64,000 bases of DNA, from assembly GCF_001953885.1 (NCBI RefSeq), contig NZ_MQUS01000002.1:186001-250000 (forward strand), in the 5' to 3' direction. Position numbers and translations under genes: made by a program. The stretch comes from Streptomyces sp. IMTB 2501. Lineage in GTDB: Bacteria > Actinomycetota > Actinomycetes > Streptomycetales > Streptomycetaceae. The notes under the pieces were generated by a model. That model was given only the letters and a program-made list of their open reading frames with translations. It was not told where the DNA came from and ran no database searches. Shown piece after piece: positions 25,927 through 35,585 of the stretch. How positions within the stretch are numbered: the first letter of the stretch is position 1; the number at the start of each line of letters is the position of its first letter.

Positions 25927-27675
25927 TTGGCAGGCAGCCCGTTACGCAGTCCGCTACGGCAGCTCACCCCGCTGGTCCGCTATCTGCGCGGCGAACGGCC
26001 GGCCGTGCTGCTGCTCGCCCTGCTCGTCCCGCTCGGCATCGCGCTGCAGCTGGTCGCGCCCCAGATGCTCCGCCGCTTCATCGACGACACCCTCTCCGGG
26101 AGCCCGTCCGCAGTGCTGCTCGGGGTCGCCGCCTGGTACCTGGCGGCCGCCCTCGGACTGCTCGCGGTGACCATCGGCAACGACACCGCGGCCGCGCGGC
26201 TCTCCTGGCGCAGTACCAACCGGCTGCGCGCCGACCTGGTCGCCCACTGCCTGCGCCGACCCTCCCGCTTCTACCAGCGGCACCCGCCGGGCGAACTCGT
26301 CGCCCGCATCGACGGCGACGTCACCCGGCTCGCCGCCGTCATGTCCGCCCTCGTCCTGGAGGTGCTGGCGCAGATCCTGCTGGTCGTCGGCATCCTCGTC
26401 GCCCTCTTCCTGCTCGACTGGCGACTGGCGCTGGTCTTCGCGCCGTTCGCCGCCGCCACCCTGGTCCTGCTGCGGGGCCTGGTGGGCCGCGCCATGCCCT
26501 ATGTCGCCGCACGCCAGGAGGCCTCCGCCGAACTCCTCGGCTTCCTGGAGGAACGCCTCGCCGGCGCCGAGGACCTCCGGGTCAACGGCGCGGCCGCACA
26601 CACCCTGGACGCCCTGGAGAGCCGGCAGACCACGCTGTACCGGCGGGCGCGCCTGGCGGCCCGGATGTCGGTGCGCTGGCCCGCCACCGTCCAGGGCCTG
26701 TCCTCCCTCAGCGTCGTGCTCGCCCTGGCCGTCAGCGTCTGGCTGCACACCCGCGGACAGCTCTCCACCGGCACGGCCTTCGCCTCCCTGTCGTACGCCA
26801 TGCTGCTGCGCCGCCCGCTGCTGGCGATCACCACACGCTTCCAGGACCTGGAGGAAGCGACGGTCGCCGTACAGCGGCTCACCGAACTGCTGCGGGACGA
26901 CGACGCGCCACCCCCGGGCACCCTACGGCTGCCGTCCGGCCCGCTGGACGTCCGCTTCGACAAGGTGTGCTTCTCGTACGAACCCGGTGAACCGGTGCTG
27001 CGCGACATCTCCTTCGAGCTGTGTCCGGGCCAGCGGCTCGGCATCGTCGGCCGCACCGGAAGCGGCAAGTCCACCGTCGTACGGCTGTTGTTCGGACTGC
27101 ACCACCCGGAGCGCGGCTCGGCCACGGTCGGCGGCCAGGAGGTCCGCGGCCTGGAGACCCGGGCACTGCGCAGCCGGGTCGCGCTGGTCACCCAGGAGGT
27201 GCAGATCTTCCACGCCACGCTCCGCGACAACCTCACGTTCTTCGACCCGTCCCTCGACGACGGCCGGCTGCACGCCGCGCTCGACGAGGCCGGGCTCACC
27301 GACTGGTGGCACGAACTGCCCGACGGGCTGGACACACTGCTCGGCTCCGGGGCGCGGGGCATGTCCGCGGGCGAGGAGCAACTCCTCGCGCTGGCCCGGG
27401 TGTTCCTGCGGGATCCGGCCGTGGTCCTGCTCGACGAGCCCACCGCCCGCCTCGACCCGCACACCGAACGGCTGCTGCAGCCCGCCGTGGAACGGCTGCT
27501 GCACGGCCGCACCGCCGTCGTGGTGCAGCACCGGCCGCACACCCTGGCCACCGTGGACCGCGTCCTCGTGCTCGACGGGGGAGCAGTGGTCGAACACGGC
27601 GACCGCGGCGTGCTCGCCGCGGATCCCGCCTCGCACTTCCACGGACTGCTGCACTCCGCTGACCCCGCACGGTGA
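25927..27675 (+). CDS. ABC exporter half-transporter A (membrane domain plus ATPase)
   Basis: 582 residues: six-helix exporter domain (about 15-310) and an ATPase. Walker A GRTGSGKS, Q-loop VTQEVQIF, Walker B VVLLDEP with catalytic Glu, but the signature is GMSAGEEQ instead of LSGGQ. The TTG at 25927 is preferred because GGGGAGGG lies just upstream; earlier in-frame TTG/GTG codons lack a site. Codon 6 is TTA. Pairs with the next gene 10 bp downstream as a heterodimer, matching the MoeD5/MoeJ5 type exporters of moenomycin clusters. Confidence 0.88.
   Translation: MAGSPLRSPLRQLTPLVRYLRGERPAVLLLALLVPLGIALQLVAPQMLRRFIDDTLSGSPSAVLLGVAAWYLAAALGLLAVTIGNDTAAARLSWRSTNRLRADLVAHCLRRPSRFYQRHPPGELVARIDGDVTRLAAVMSALVLEVLAQILLVVGILVALFLLDWRLALVFAPFAAATLVLLRGLVGRAMPYVAARQEASAELLGFLEERLAGAEDLRVNGAAAHTLDALESRQTTLYRRARLAARMSVRWPATVQGLSSLSVVLALAVSVWLHTRGQLSTGTAFASLSYAMLLRRPLLAITTRFQDLEEATVAVQRLTELLRDDDAPPPGTLRLPSGPLDVRFDKVCFSYEPGEPVLRDISFELCPGQRLGIVGRTGSGKSTVVRLLFGLHHPERGSATVGGQEVRGLETRALRSRVALVTQEVQIFHATLRDNLTFFDPSLDDGRLHAALDEAGLTDWWHELPDGLDTLLGSGARGMSAGEEQLLALARVFLRDPAVVLLDEPTARLDPHTERLLQPAVERLLHGRTAVVVQHRPHTLATVDRVLVLDGGAVVEHGDRGVLAADPASHFHGLLHSADPAR
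25942..25944 (+). other. TTA codon in ABC exporter gene A
   Basis: In-frame TTA, codon 6 counted from the TTG at 25927. It stays in frame for any earlier start. Confidence 0.85.
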
Positions 27676-27685
27676 AGGAGAGGCG

Positions 27686-29548
27686 ATGACGGCGACCGGC
27701 ATCGGGGCGCGCGCCACCGTGGCACGGCTCGGTGCCGCGCTGCGCGGCTCGCTCGGCGCGTACGGGACGCTGACCGGCCTGTGGGTACTGCTACGGGCCG
27801 GAACCCTGGCCGTGGGGCTGCTCTTCCAGCACCTGTTCGACCGGATCGGCGACCGCGGTGTCTGGCTGCTGATCGCCTGGGTGGCGGCCGTCGAAGCGGC
27901 CCGGCTCTGCCTGCAGTTCGGGGTGATGATCAACCGGCTGGAACCACGGGTCCAGTACGGCACGACCGCCCGGCTGCGGCGGGCGTTGCTGCGCGAGGCC
28001 CTGCGCCGCCCGGGCGCCACGGCGCGCACGGCTCCGGGGGAGGCGCTGCGGGCGGTGGGCGAGGACGTCGACGAGACCGGCTTCTTCGTCGCCTGGTCGC
28101 CGACCAACCTCGCGCACTGGCTGTTCGTCGTCGCCTCCGTCACCGTGATGATGCGCATCGACGCACTCGTCACCACCGCACTGCTGGTGCTGCTCGTCCT
28201 GGTCACGGCCGTGACGGGCACGGTCCACGGGCGCTTCCTCGGCTACCGGCGCGCCACCCGCACCGCCTCCGCCCAGGTCGCGGGTGCCCTCCGCGAGGCG
28301 ATCGACGCCGTGAAGGCCGTCCAGGCCGCCGGGGCCGAGGACCACGTCGCCGCGCACATCGGGCGGCTGAACGAGGCGCGGGGGCGGGCCGCGGTGCGCG
28401 AGGAACTGTTCGCCGGGGTGCAGAACACGGTGATCGCGAACGCGGCGCCCGTCGGCATCGGTGTGGTGCTGCTGCTGACCTCCACGCTCGCCCACCGAGG
28501 CGCCTTCAGCGTTGGGGACCTGGCGCTCTTCACCTTCTACCTGCAGATCCTCGCCGAGGCACTCGCCTCGATCGGGATGCTCTCGGTGCGCTTGCAGCGG
28601 GTGTCGGTGGCACTCGGCCGGATCACGGAGTTCTTGGGCGGGCGGAAGCCGGAAGCCGCCGATGAGGCGCGTGTGGTGGGCGGGGAGCCCGCCGGCAGGG
28701 CCTGCGTGGACGGTGATGCGGAGGACGAGGACTCGGCGGAGCGGCAGGTCGCCGACGGGCAGCGTTCGTCCATGGCGTGCGCCGACCGGGCCGGGGCCCC
28801 CGCCGCGAAGATCCCTGCCAGGTCCGCGCTGCGGGAGCTGACCGTGCGAGGGCTGACCGCGCGCTACCCGGGGGCGGAACGCGGCATAGAGGACGTGGAC
28901 CTGACGGTCGTGCGCGGCTCCGTCACGGTGATCACCGGCGCTGTCGGCGCCGGCAAGACCACACTCCTACGGTCGCTCCTGGGACTGCTGCCCCGCCAGC
29001 GCGGCACCGTGCGGTGGAACGGGGAACCGGTCACCGACCCCTCGGCGTTCCTGGTGGCCCCGCGCTGCGGCTACACGCCCCAGGCCCCCCGCCTGTTCAG
29101 CGGCTCGCTGCGGGACAACGTGCTGCTGGGCGAGCGCGACGACGACGGCCGTCTCTTCACCCGGGCCGCGCACACCGCGGTCCTCGGTCCCGACCTGGCC
29201 GCCATGCAGGACGGCCCGGAGACCGTCGTAGGACCACGCGGTCTGAGGCTGTCCGGCGGCCAGCTGCAACGCGCGGCCATCGCCCGGATGCTCGCCAGGC
29301 GCCCCGAACTGCTGATCCTGGACGACGTCTCCAGCGCCCTGGACCCGGACACCGAGCAACTGCTGTGGGCGCGGCTGCTGGACGGCACCGCCACCGTCCT
29401 CGCGGTGTCGCACCGGCCGACGCTGCTGCGGGCGGCCGAGCGTGTGCTGGTGCTCAGGGACGGGCGGGTGGACGCCGAGGGGACGCTGGAGGACGTGCTG
29501 GCCGAGTCCGCACAGATGCGCCGGCTGTGGACGAAGGAGCAGCGGTGA
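27686..29548 (+). CDS. ABC exporter half-transporter B
   Basis: 620 residues: six-helix membrane domain and ATPase. Walker A GAVGAGKT, canonical signature LSGGQLQ, but Walker B ends LLILDDV, with Asp in place of the catalytic Glu. Between the domains (about 325-385) is an unusual acidic, low-complexity linker (DGDAEDEDSAERQVADG). GGTGAAGGAGAGGCG precedes the ATG at 27686. With partner A this gives one normal and one degenerate ATP site, the hallmark of heterodimeric exporters. Likely exports the finished glycolipid. Confidence 0.88.
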   Translation: MTATGIGARATVARLGAALRGSLGAYGTLTGLWVLLRAGTLAVGLLFQHLFDRIGDRGVWLLIAWVAAVEAARLCLQFGVMINRLEPRVQYGTTARLRRALLREALRRPGATARTAPGEALRAVGEDVDETGFFVAWSPTNLAHWLFVVASVTVMMRIDALVTTALLVLLVLVTAVTGTVHGRFLGYRRATRTASAQVAGALREAIDAVKAVQAAGAEDHVAAHIGRLNEARGRAAVREELFAGVQNTVIANAAPVGIGVVLLLTSTLAHRGAFSVGDLALFTFYLQILAEALASIGMLSVRLQRVSVALGRITEFLGGRKPEAADEARVVGGEPAGRACVDGDAEDEDSAERQVADGQRSSMACADRAGAPAAKIPARSALRELTVRGLTARYPGAERGIEDVDLTVVRGSVTVITGAVGAGKTTLLRSLLGLLPRQRGTVRWNGEPVTDPSAFLVAPRCGYTPQAPRLFSGSLRDNVLLGERDDDGRLFTRAAHTAVLGPDLAAMQDGPETVVGPRGLRLSGGQLQRAAIARMLARRPELLILDDVSSALDPDTEQLLWARLLDGTATVLAVSHRPTLLRAAERVLVLRDGRVDAEGTLEDVLAESAQMRRLWTKEQR

Positions 29549-29989
29549 GGGCACAGGCGGAAGGGTGGGGCGGGGCGCGCGGGCAGACGGTCACGACGAT
29601 GCCGGCGAGGGCATGGGCGACGTGGCGGGGCGCATCGGTGCCAGAGAGGAGCGCGTGAACGCCCGCCGCATCGTTGGCGGCGATGCGGCGCACGCCGCGG
29701 CGGCGTCACCGAAGGCGTCGATGCCGAGAGCGGCGGCGATGTGCGGCTCAGCCTTCTCGGCCGGCCCGCGGTGCCCCGCGGTGGCCTTTCCCCCATCCGG
29801 ACCCTACCCGCGCGCCGAGGCGTTTTCGATGCCTTCGAGCGCAGCCTTCAGCAGTGCCGCCGGCCAACTGGCGGACGAGTGCTACGGCGCACGGGCACGG
29901 ACGCTCTACGCCGCTGCCGTCCCGCCACCGGTGCCCGGGACGCGCGGGGCCTCGGACAGGTCCCGGCATCCTTTCGCGTGGCTCCGCGG
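29549..29989. other. Intergenic stretch without a supported gene
   Basis: 441 bp between the exporter stop and the end of the convergent secreted-protein gene. Frames are open on both strands but none shows domain features or a ribosome site. The only structure I see is the hairpin at 29664-29690. Confidence 0.5.
29664..29690. terminator. Possible terminator of the cluster's exporter operon
   Basis: Perfect 10-bp stem CGCCGCATCG / CGATGCGGCG with loop TTGGCGG, 116 bp after the exporter stop. No T-run follows. Confidence 0.4.
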
Positions 29990-30397
29990 TCAGCGAACCC
30001 TGACTGTCTCGGTGGGCGTGACCGTCTGCAGGTGGAGCCTGTGCGAGGTCCAGCCCGCCTCGTAGAGCGCGCCGCGGAACTGCAGCGTGCCTCGGCGCTT
30101 CGCCTGTACCCAGGTATCGACCGTGCCACCAAGGCCGATACCTCCGTGCGCGCACTTCACCGTACGCCAGGGCCCTTTGTCCTGCCGCTGCTGCACACAG
30201 AACTTCTGAAAGACGTCCGCGTCGTTCGAGGCGTCCCCCTTCACGTGGACGCGCGCGCCGGCCTTCACGGTGTGCGGGCTCACCTTGAAGTCGTAACTGA
30301 TCTTCGCGGAAGCTGTCACCGTGCTCAGCCCCAGTGCCGCTATACCGGCTGCCGTGACGACGGCTGCACGTGCAGCACGTCGGTTGAGAAAGTCCAT
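29990..30397 (-). CDS. Secreted protein of unknown function
   Basis: 135 residues. Residues 1-30 are a signal peptide (basic start, VVTAAGIAALGLSTVTASA, cleavage after ASA). The mature part looks like a small beta-sandwich: VSPHTVKAGARVHVKGDAS, then two cysteines (FCVQQRQ and VKCAHGG) that could pair. The ATG at 30397 follows AAAAGGGGGAATA. No family recognised. It is convergent with the exporter operon and not obviously part of antibiotic synthesis. Confidence 0.75.
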   Translation of the reverse strand: MDFLNRRAARAAVVTAAGIAALGLSTVTASAKISYDFKVSPHTVKAGARVHVKGDASNDADVFQKFCVQQRQDKGPWRTVKCAHGGIGLGGTVDTWVQAKRRGTLQFRGALYEAGWTSHRLHLQTVTPTETVRVR

Positions 30398-30646
30398 TAT
30401 TCCCCCTTTTGGGTCTCGGCCGTGGCAACAGCGAAAAAGCGGAGTACCCAAGACTGTCCCCCGGTCCGAAGCCGCCATATCAGTTCTCCGACCGCAACCT
30501 GTCAGAGGGAGAAGAGCCAAGCGCCGTTGCCCCGTGATTCGTCATTTCTGGCACCGCCCGCTCACGTTCGTCCTTGACCTGGCCCTGGTCCCGGTCCTCG
30601 TTCGGTCGAACGGGTGACGGCTGTCGCGAGCGCCACGGCGGGGCGC

Positions 30647-30859
30647 TCAGTGCTCCCACGTCTCCGGGCCGCCGCCATGCCACTCGATCAGCGGAGAGTC
30701 CGCCACGTCCACGTCGTCCACTCCCTCCAGGCCGGCCCGCTCCAGGAACACCGCCAGATCGTGCAGACCGTACGCGGTGCCCAGCGTCTCGCTGCCGATC
30801 TGGACGCGTCGGCCCCCACCCTCGCCGGGCGGGAAAACGATCACGTGACGCTCAGCCAT
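30647..30859 (-). CDS. Small hypothetical protein
   Basis: 70 residues, acidic, beginning MAERHVIVFPPGEGGGRRVQ and ending SPLIEWHGGGPETWEH. Pattern of alternating beta-type residues, no cysteines and no signal. I believe similar short proteins are common in Streptomyces but do not know a function. Confidence 0.6.
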   Translation of the reverse strand: MAERHVIVFPPGEGGGRRVQIGSETLGTAYGLHDLAVFLERAGLEGVDDVDVADSPLIEWHGGGPETWEH

Positions 30860-30933
30860 ACCTCAGCATCACCCCGCCGCGGGTGAGGCGCATTCGTGAG
30901 ACGGCTGTCGGTGGCGGCCGGTTGCCCCCGGGG

Positions 30934-31522
30934 TCACGCCCCGCCCGTGCCCCCTGGTGCCGTGTCCTGCTCGGGCGGTGTGGCGACGTTCTTCGGGCTG
31001 CGCCGGTCGGAGGCGTAGTCGCGGCGGGTCTCCAGCCGCCATGGCGTGTGCCGGAACTCGCGGAACAGGGGGAGATCGAGGCGAACGGCTGAAGGGCGGG
31101 CGCCGGGGTCCTCGGCGCGTGGCGGGTGAGCAGGCAGCGCGGGACGCGGACGAACGTCTCGGACGGCTTCACGTCCCGCAGTTGCACCAGGTGCTCCAGG
31201 GGCGGTCTCGCGGTCGCCCTGGACGAGGATCTCGTCCGTGCCCTGAACTCCGCACACGATGCGGCAGATTGCGTGGTCTGGCGTCGTAGGCGCGGTTGCG
31301 CGCAATCCCGTCGGCGCGGGTGGCGTACTCGCTCGGCAGGACTTCGCCGTTCGCCTGGATCTGCCGGATGCGGGCCGCGGTGAGGCGCGGCGACTTGCCG
31401 ACGCAGGTGAAGGGGAACCGGCGGGCCTGGATGTCCTCGACGACCCGGTTCCGGGTCTTGCCGAGTACCTCGGCCACCTGCTCCGGCGGGTAGCAGCAGG
31501 GTCCGAGGTCGACCGTGGTCTG
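30934..31522 (-). pseudogene. Frameshifted helix-turn-helix (excisionase/MerR-like) gene remnant
   Basis: The 5' part, about 31522-31280, encodes CYPPEQVAEVLGKTRNRVVED and RFPFTCVGKSPRLTAARIRQI, a winged-helix excisionase-like DNA-binding domain. Coding sense then jumps frame: CRIVCGVQGTDEILVQGDRE in a second frame, LVQLRDVKPSETFVRVPR in a third, and REFRHTPWRLETRRDYASD back in the second. At least two frame changes are needed to join them and no start codon fits the 5' end. I read it as a decayed gene, perhaps from an integrated element. Confidence 0.5.
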
Positions 31523-31607
31523 CAGGGCGGCCGGCTGCTCGACCCCAGCGGGCAAGGCGCGCCACGGAGTTCGCTCGTGGGCATGTGGGGTGAGGCCCCC
31601 GGCAAGG

Positions 31608-32804
31608 CTAGCCGCGCGGGCCGCCAAGGTCGGTCCAGACGGCCTCCAGGGCGTCGACGAACCGGCGGATGCCGGCGCTGTCGTGCACGGCGGAGGGGGC
31701 GATGCGCAGGATTTCCTCCCCCTTCGGCACACTGGGTGCGTCGACCGCCTGGACGTAGGCCCCGTGGCGTTCGAGAAGCAGAGCGGACATGGCCTTGCAC
31801 AGCCGGTCCTCGCCCACCACAGCCGAGACGATATGGGTCTGGTCCGACAGGAACGGTATGCGCCGCTCGCGTAACAGCCCGTGCGTCAGCCGGGCGTTGG
31901 CCGCGAGCCGCTCGCGCTCCGTCGCCGAACCGCGCAGGTGGCGTACGGCCGCAAGGGCTCCGGCGGCCACCGAGGGCGGCAGCGCCGTGGTGAAGATGAA
32001 GGAGCGGGCGAAGGCCCGGACGGCGTCCATCAGCACCGTGGGCCCGGCGACGTAACCGCCGGTCGTCCCGAAGCCCTTGGCGAGTGTGCCCATGACCACG
32101 GTGAACTCGGCGGCGAGGCCTTCCCGCGCGGCGATCCCGGCGCCCTCGGGGCCGTACATGCCGACCGCGTGCACCTCGTCCAGGAACGTCACCGCCCCGT
32201 ACCGCTTGGCGATGTCGGCGATCTGCGCGAGGGGCGCGATGTCGCCCCGCATCGAGTGCACGGACTCCGTGACGATGAGTTTCGGCCGGTCGGGATCCAC
32301 GCCGGACAGCAACTCCTCAAGGTGTGCACAGTCGTTGTGCCGGTAGATGAACTTCTCGGCGCCGCTGTGCCGCAGGCCGTCGATGATCGAGGCGTGGTTC
32401 AACCGGTCGGAGAAGACAGCGCAGTCGTCGATGCGTCCGGCGAGCACCGAAAGCGCGCCCTCATTGGCGGAATAACCCGAGGTGAACAGCACCGCGTCCG
32501 CCTTTCCGTGCAGCGCGGCCAGTTCCTTCTCCAGGGCGACGTGATAGTGATTCGTCCCGCCGATGTTGCGTGAACCGCCGGACCCGGCACCGTATTCGTC
32601 CACGGCGCGCTTCATCGCCGCGAGAACGGCAGGATGCTGACCCATACCCAGATAGTCGTTGCTGCACCAGACCGAGATCTCGCCATCCTCCGACGTGCTG
32701 GCCACGGGGAAACGGCCCGCGATACGGCCGAGCTGCAGGAACTCCCTTTTCCGCTCGGAAGTTTCCTGTGCCAGACGTGCGAAGAAATCCATGTACTCGG
32801 ACAT
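31608..32804 (-). CDS. moeC4: 5-Aminolevulinate synthase (C5N pathway, MoeC4-like)
   Basis: 398 residues, PLP fold type I alpha-oxoamine synthase. Visible: [61 protein letters not shown] and the PLP lysine in [11 protein letters not shown] (Lys243). It condenses succinyl-CoA with glycine. In actinomycetes that make haem from glutamate, a standalone ALAS beside an acyl-CoA ligase usually supplies the 2-amino-3-hydroxycyclopentenone (C5N) unit, the A-ring of moenomycin. Divergent from that ligase over 138 bp. The ATG at 32804 follows GAGGGGGCCGGC. Confidence 0.88.
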   Translation of the reverse strand: MSEYMDFFARLAQETSERKREFLQLGRIAGRFPVASTSEDGEISVWCSNDYLGMGQHPAVLAAMKRAVDEYGAGSGGSRNIGGTNHYHVALEKELAALHGKADAVLFTSGYSANEGALSVLAGRIDDCAVFSDRLNHASIIDGLRHSGAEKFIYRHNDCAHLEELLSGVDPDRPKLIVTESVHSMRGDIAPLAQIADIAKRYGAVTFLDEVHAVGMYGPEGAGIAAREGLAAEFTVVMGTLAKGFGTTGGYVAGPTVLMDAVRAFARSFIFTTALPPSVAAGALAAVRHLRGSATERERLAANARLTHGLLRERRIPFLSDQTHIVSAVVGEDRLCKAMSALLLERHGAYVQAVDAPSVPKGEEILRIAPSAVHDSAGIRRFVDALEAVWTDLGGPRG

Positions 32805-32942
32805 GCCGGCCCCCTCGCTCTCGTGGCTTCTCATCCTGCGCGGCCAATCGTAGGATGGCCGGTGCGCCCTGCACAGGGCGCATTTTCTTGACCGGTGCAC
32901 AGGTGCTCGACCTCTTGCTGGACCTTCAGAAGCGGAGTGCCG
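32805..32942. promoter_or_regulatory. Divergent promoter region of the C5N genes
   Basis: 138 bp between two head-to-head genes that need balanced expression. Ribosome sites are visible on both sides; no operator palindrome was found. Confidence 0.4.
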
Positions 32943-34502
32943 ATGACCGAATGTGATATTTCCTTGAAAGCCGGTGCCACCCTCTCCGCGGCATCCGTGC
33001 TGGCGGATTCCGCCATACGCTGCCCGGACCGCACGGCGCTGATCGCCGGACCCGAGCGTTTCACCTACGCCGTCCTGTGGCACCGCGCTCTGCGCTGCGC
33101 CGCGGTGCTCCGCTCCCGTGGCATCGGCACCGCCGACCGGGTGGCCCTGCTGCTGGACAACACCCCGGACTTCCCGGTGGCTTACTACGGCGGGCTCGCC
33201 CTCGGGGCCACGGTCGTGCCGGTGAACGCGCTGCTGAAGGCCGAGGAGATCGCCTACGTGCTGCGGCACTCGGGATCCAGGATCCTGCTGTGCGCCCGGT
33301 CCCTGCTCACCGAAGGAGAGCCTGCCGCGCGAGCGTCCGGGGTCGAACTGCTCACGGTCGACAGCGCGCTCACGGCGAACGCGCCTCCCGTGGCCGACGC
33401 CGCCCCGGTGCCGCGCGCGCCGGGCGACACGGCGGTCGTGCTCTACACGTCCGGCACCACGGGCCGCCCCAAAGGCGTCATGATCACCCACTTCAATCTG
33501 GTCATGAACATCGACACGACGATGGTCTCGCCCTTCGCCATGCGCCCCGACGACGTGCTCCTGGGCTGTCTCCCCCTGTTCCACACCTTCGGCCAGATCT
33601 GCGGCATGGGCACGTGCTTCCGCGCCGGCGCGACCCTGGTCCTCACCCGGCGCTTCACGGCCGACGGCGCGCTCGAACTGATGCGGACCGAGGGCTGCAC
33701 GGTCCTGATGGGCGTCCCGACGATGTACGTCGCACTGCTGGCGGCGGCCGCCCGGACGCGGCACCGGCCGCGCCTGGACCGCGCCTACTCCGGCGGCTCG
33801 GCACTGCCCGTCCGGGTCCTGGAGGAGTTCGAGGCGATGTTCGGCTGCCCGGTCTACGAGGGCTACGGCCTGACCGAGACCTCCCCCTGCGTCGCGTACA
33901 ACCAGCAGGCGTGGCCGCGCCGGCCGGGCACGGTGGGCAAGCCGATCAGGGGCGTGCGGGTGGAGATCGCGCGTGCCGACACCGAGCACCGGATCGAACT
34001 GCTGCCGCCGGGCGAGGTGGGCGAGATCGTGGTCCGCGGGCACAACGTCATGGCCGGCTATCTCGACGACCCCGAGGCCACCGCCGCCGCGATCGTGGAC
34101 GGCTGGTTCCGCTCGGGCGACATGGGTGTGAAGGACGCGGACGGCTATCTGTCCGTCGTCGACCGCAAGAAGGACATGATCATCCGCAGTGGTTACAACG
34201 TCTCCCCGCGCGAGGTGGAGGAGGCGCTCGCCCACCACCCCGCCGTGGCCCACGCCGCGGTGATCGGTCTCCCGGACGCCGTCCACGGCCAGGAGATCTG
34301 CGCGGTCATCGTCCCCCGTCACCGGTCTTTACAGCAGGAAGCCGCCCTCGCGGAGGACATCGTGCGCTGGACGAAGCAGCGCATCGCCGCCTACAAGTAC
34401 CCCCGTCGCGTCGAGTTCGTCGACAGCCTCCCGCTGGGCCCGAGCGGAAAGGTCCTCAAGCGCGAACTGGTCGCCCGTTTCACCGGTGGCCCCGGCCGCT
34501 GA
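32943..34502 (+). CDS. AMP-dependent acyl-CoA ligase (C5N pathway)
   Basis: 519 residues of the ANL superfamily: P-loop [12 protein letters not shown] (167-178), [34 protein letters not shown] hinge and the C-terminal lysine in [12 protein letters not shown]. In C5N biosynthesis the ligase activates 5-aminolevulinate as its CoA thioester, which the ALAS then cyclises. The third classical enzyme, an amide synthetase, is not visible in this window. The ATG at 32943 follows AAGCGGAG. Equivalent to one of the moeA4/B4 ligases; I do not remember which symbol applies. Confidence 0.85.
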   Translation: MTECDISLKAGATLSAASVLADSAIRCPDRTALIAGPERFTYAVLWHRALRCAAVLRSRGIGTADRVALLLDNTPDFPVAYYGGLALGATVVPVNALLKAEEIAYVLRHSGSRILLCARSLLTEGEPAARASGVELLTVDSALTANAPPVADAAPVPRAPGDTAVVLYTSGTTGRPKGVMITHFNLVMNIDTTMVSPFAMRPDDVLLGCLPLFHTFGQICGMGTCFRAGATLVLTRRFTADGALELMRTEGCTVLMGVPTMYVALLAAAARTRHRPRLDRAYSGGSALPVRVLEEFEAMFGCPVYEGYGLTETSPCVAYNQQAWPRRPGTVGKPIRGVRVEIARADTEHRIELLPPGEVGEIVVRGHNVMAGYLDDPEATAAAIVDGWFRSGDMGVKDADGYLSVVDRKKDMIIRSGYNVSPREVEEALAHHPAVAHAAVIGLPDAVHGQEICAVIVPRHRSLQQEAALAEDIVRWTKQRIAAYKYPRRVEFVDSLPLGPSGKVLKRELVARFTGGPGR

Positions 34503-34678
34503 GGCGGCGAAGGCCGAGGGCACCGGTGGTGTGCCGTGGTGATGCAGGTTCATGAGTTCACATGACACCTTGCGCGACACCGCCCGGGCAGCGGTAATTC
34601 CCTTGAGCAGCCTGACCTGTTGGCCGACACCGTTCCACCCCGACCGCCGAGCGCCCCGCACGCGGCGCAGTTGGCGAC

Positions 34679-35370
34679 GGACTGATCGGCCGGCCGGTCG
34701 CGGCCACCGCCTTCATGACCAGCGCGGGCCACGAGAAATGGCACCCGGACCCGGAGTTCTACGACCAGCCGGGCGGCGGCTCGCTGCTCGACATGGGTCC
34801 GTACTGCCTCTCGGCCCTGGTCCACCTGCTGGGCCCGGTGGTCCGGGCGACCGGCGCCTCCTCCCGACCGTGCCCAGTACGCACCATCGGCAGCGGACCC
34901 CGCGCCGGACACGCCTTCCCGGTGGAGGTGGACACCCACGTCACGGGCGTCCTGGAGCACGCCGGCGGAGCCCTGTCCACCCTGGTCATGAGCTTCGACA
35001 TCCACGCCGCCCGGCTGCCGCGCATCGAGGCGCACGGCACCGACGCCTCGCTGCCCGTGCCCGACCCCAACGGCTTCGACGGCCCCGTCGAGATCCACCG
35101 CGGTGACGCCTGGGAAACACTGCCGGTGTCCGCCGGCCACCGGGGCGCGGCGTGGGCCTCGCCGATCCGGCCGAGGCCCTGTCGGCCGGGCGCCCGCACC
35201 GCGCCTCTGCCGAACTCGCCGCACACGTCCTGGACATCATGCTCACGCTCCTGGACGCGGCCGGCCAGGGCTGCGCGCTGCCGGTGACCAGCACCTGCGA
35301 GTGCCCCGCCCCGGTGACCGGCCCGCCCGCCGAGCGCGGTGAAGCTCGCCGCCGACCGCAACGGTGAGCT
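34679..35370 (+). pseudogene. Truncated and frameshifted Gfo/Idh/MocA oxidoreductase
   Basis: Residues GLIGRPVAATAFMTSAGHE and PGGGSLLDMGPYCLSALVHL belong to the C-terminal domain of the Gfo/Idh/MocA family. The whole N-terminal NAD-binding domain (about 120 residues) is missing. Near 35150 the frame shifts: the natural continuation GLADPAEALSAGRPHRASAE and AAHVLDIMLTLLDAAGQG lies in another frame. The product would be inactive. It may once have been a sugar oxidoreductase next to the antibiotic genes. Confidence 0.7.
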
Positions 35371-35585
35371 GGTGGTGCGCCCCTACGAGACGAACGGCGC
35401 CCGCTGCCCGACGCGGAACCGCTCGACACGGTGGATGAGTGTGTCGTACTCGTGCTGCGGCGGTCCCAGATGGTGACCTTGCGCCCCGGTCCTCTGTCTC
35501 CACGACACGATGACTCCACGGCGCCTCGATGACCAAGAGCCCGCGAAATGCTGCAGAAGTCCGATTCGAAAGAGGACCACACCAC

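Noticed and set aside
32805..34322. N-terminal extension of the aminolevulinate synthase over the acyl-CoA ligase
   Set aside because: The frame stays open by composition only. The enzyme fold begins at the ATG at 32804 and the opposite strand carries a complete ligase.
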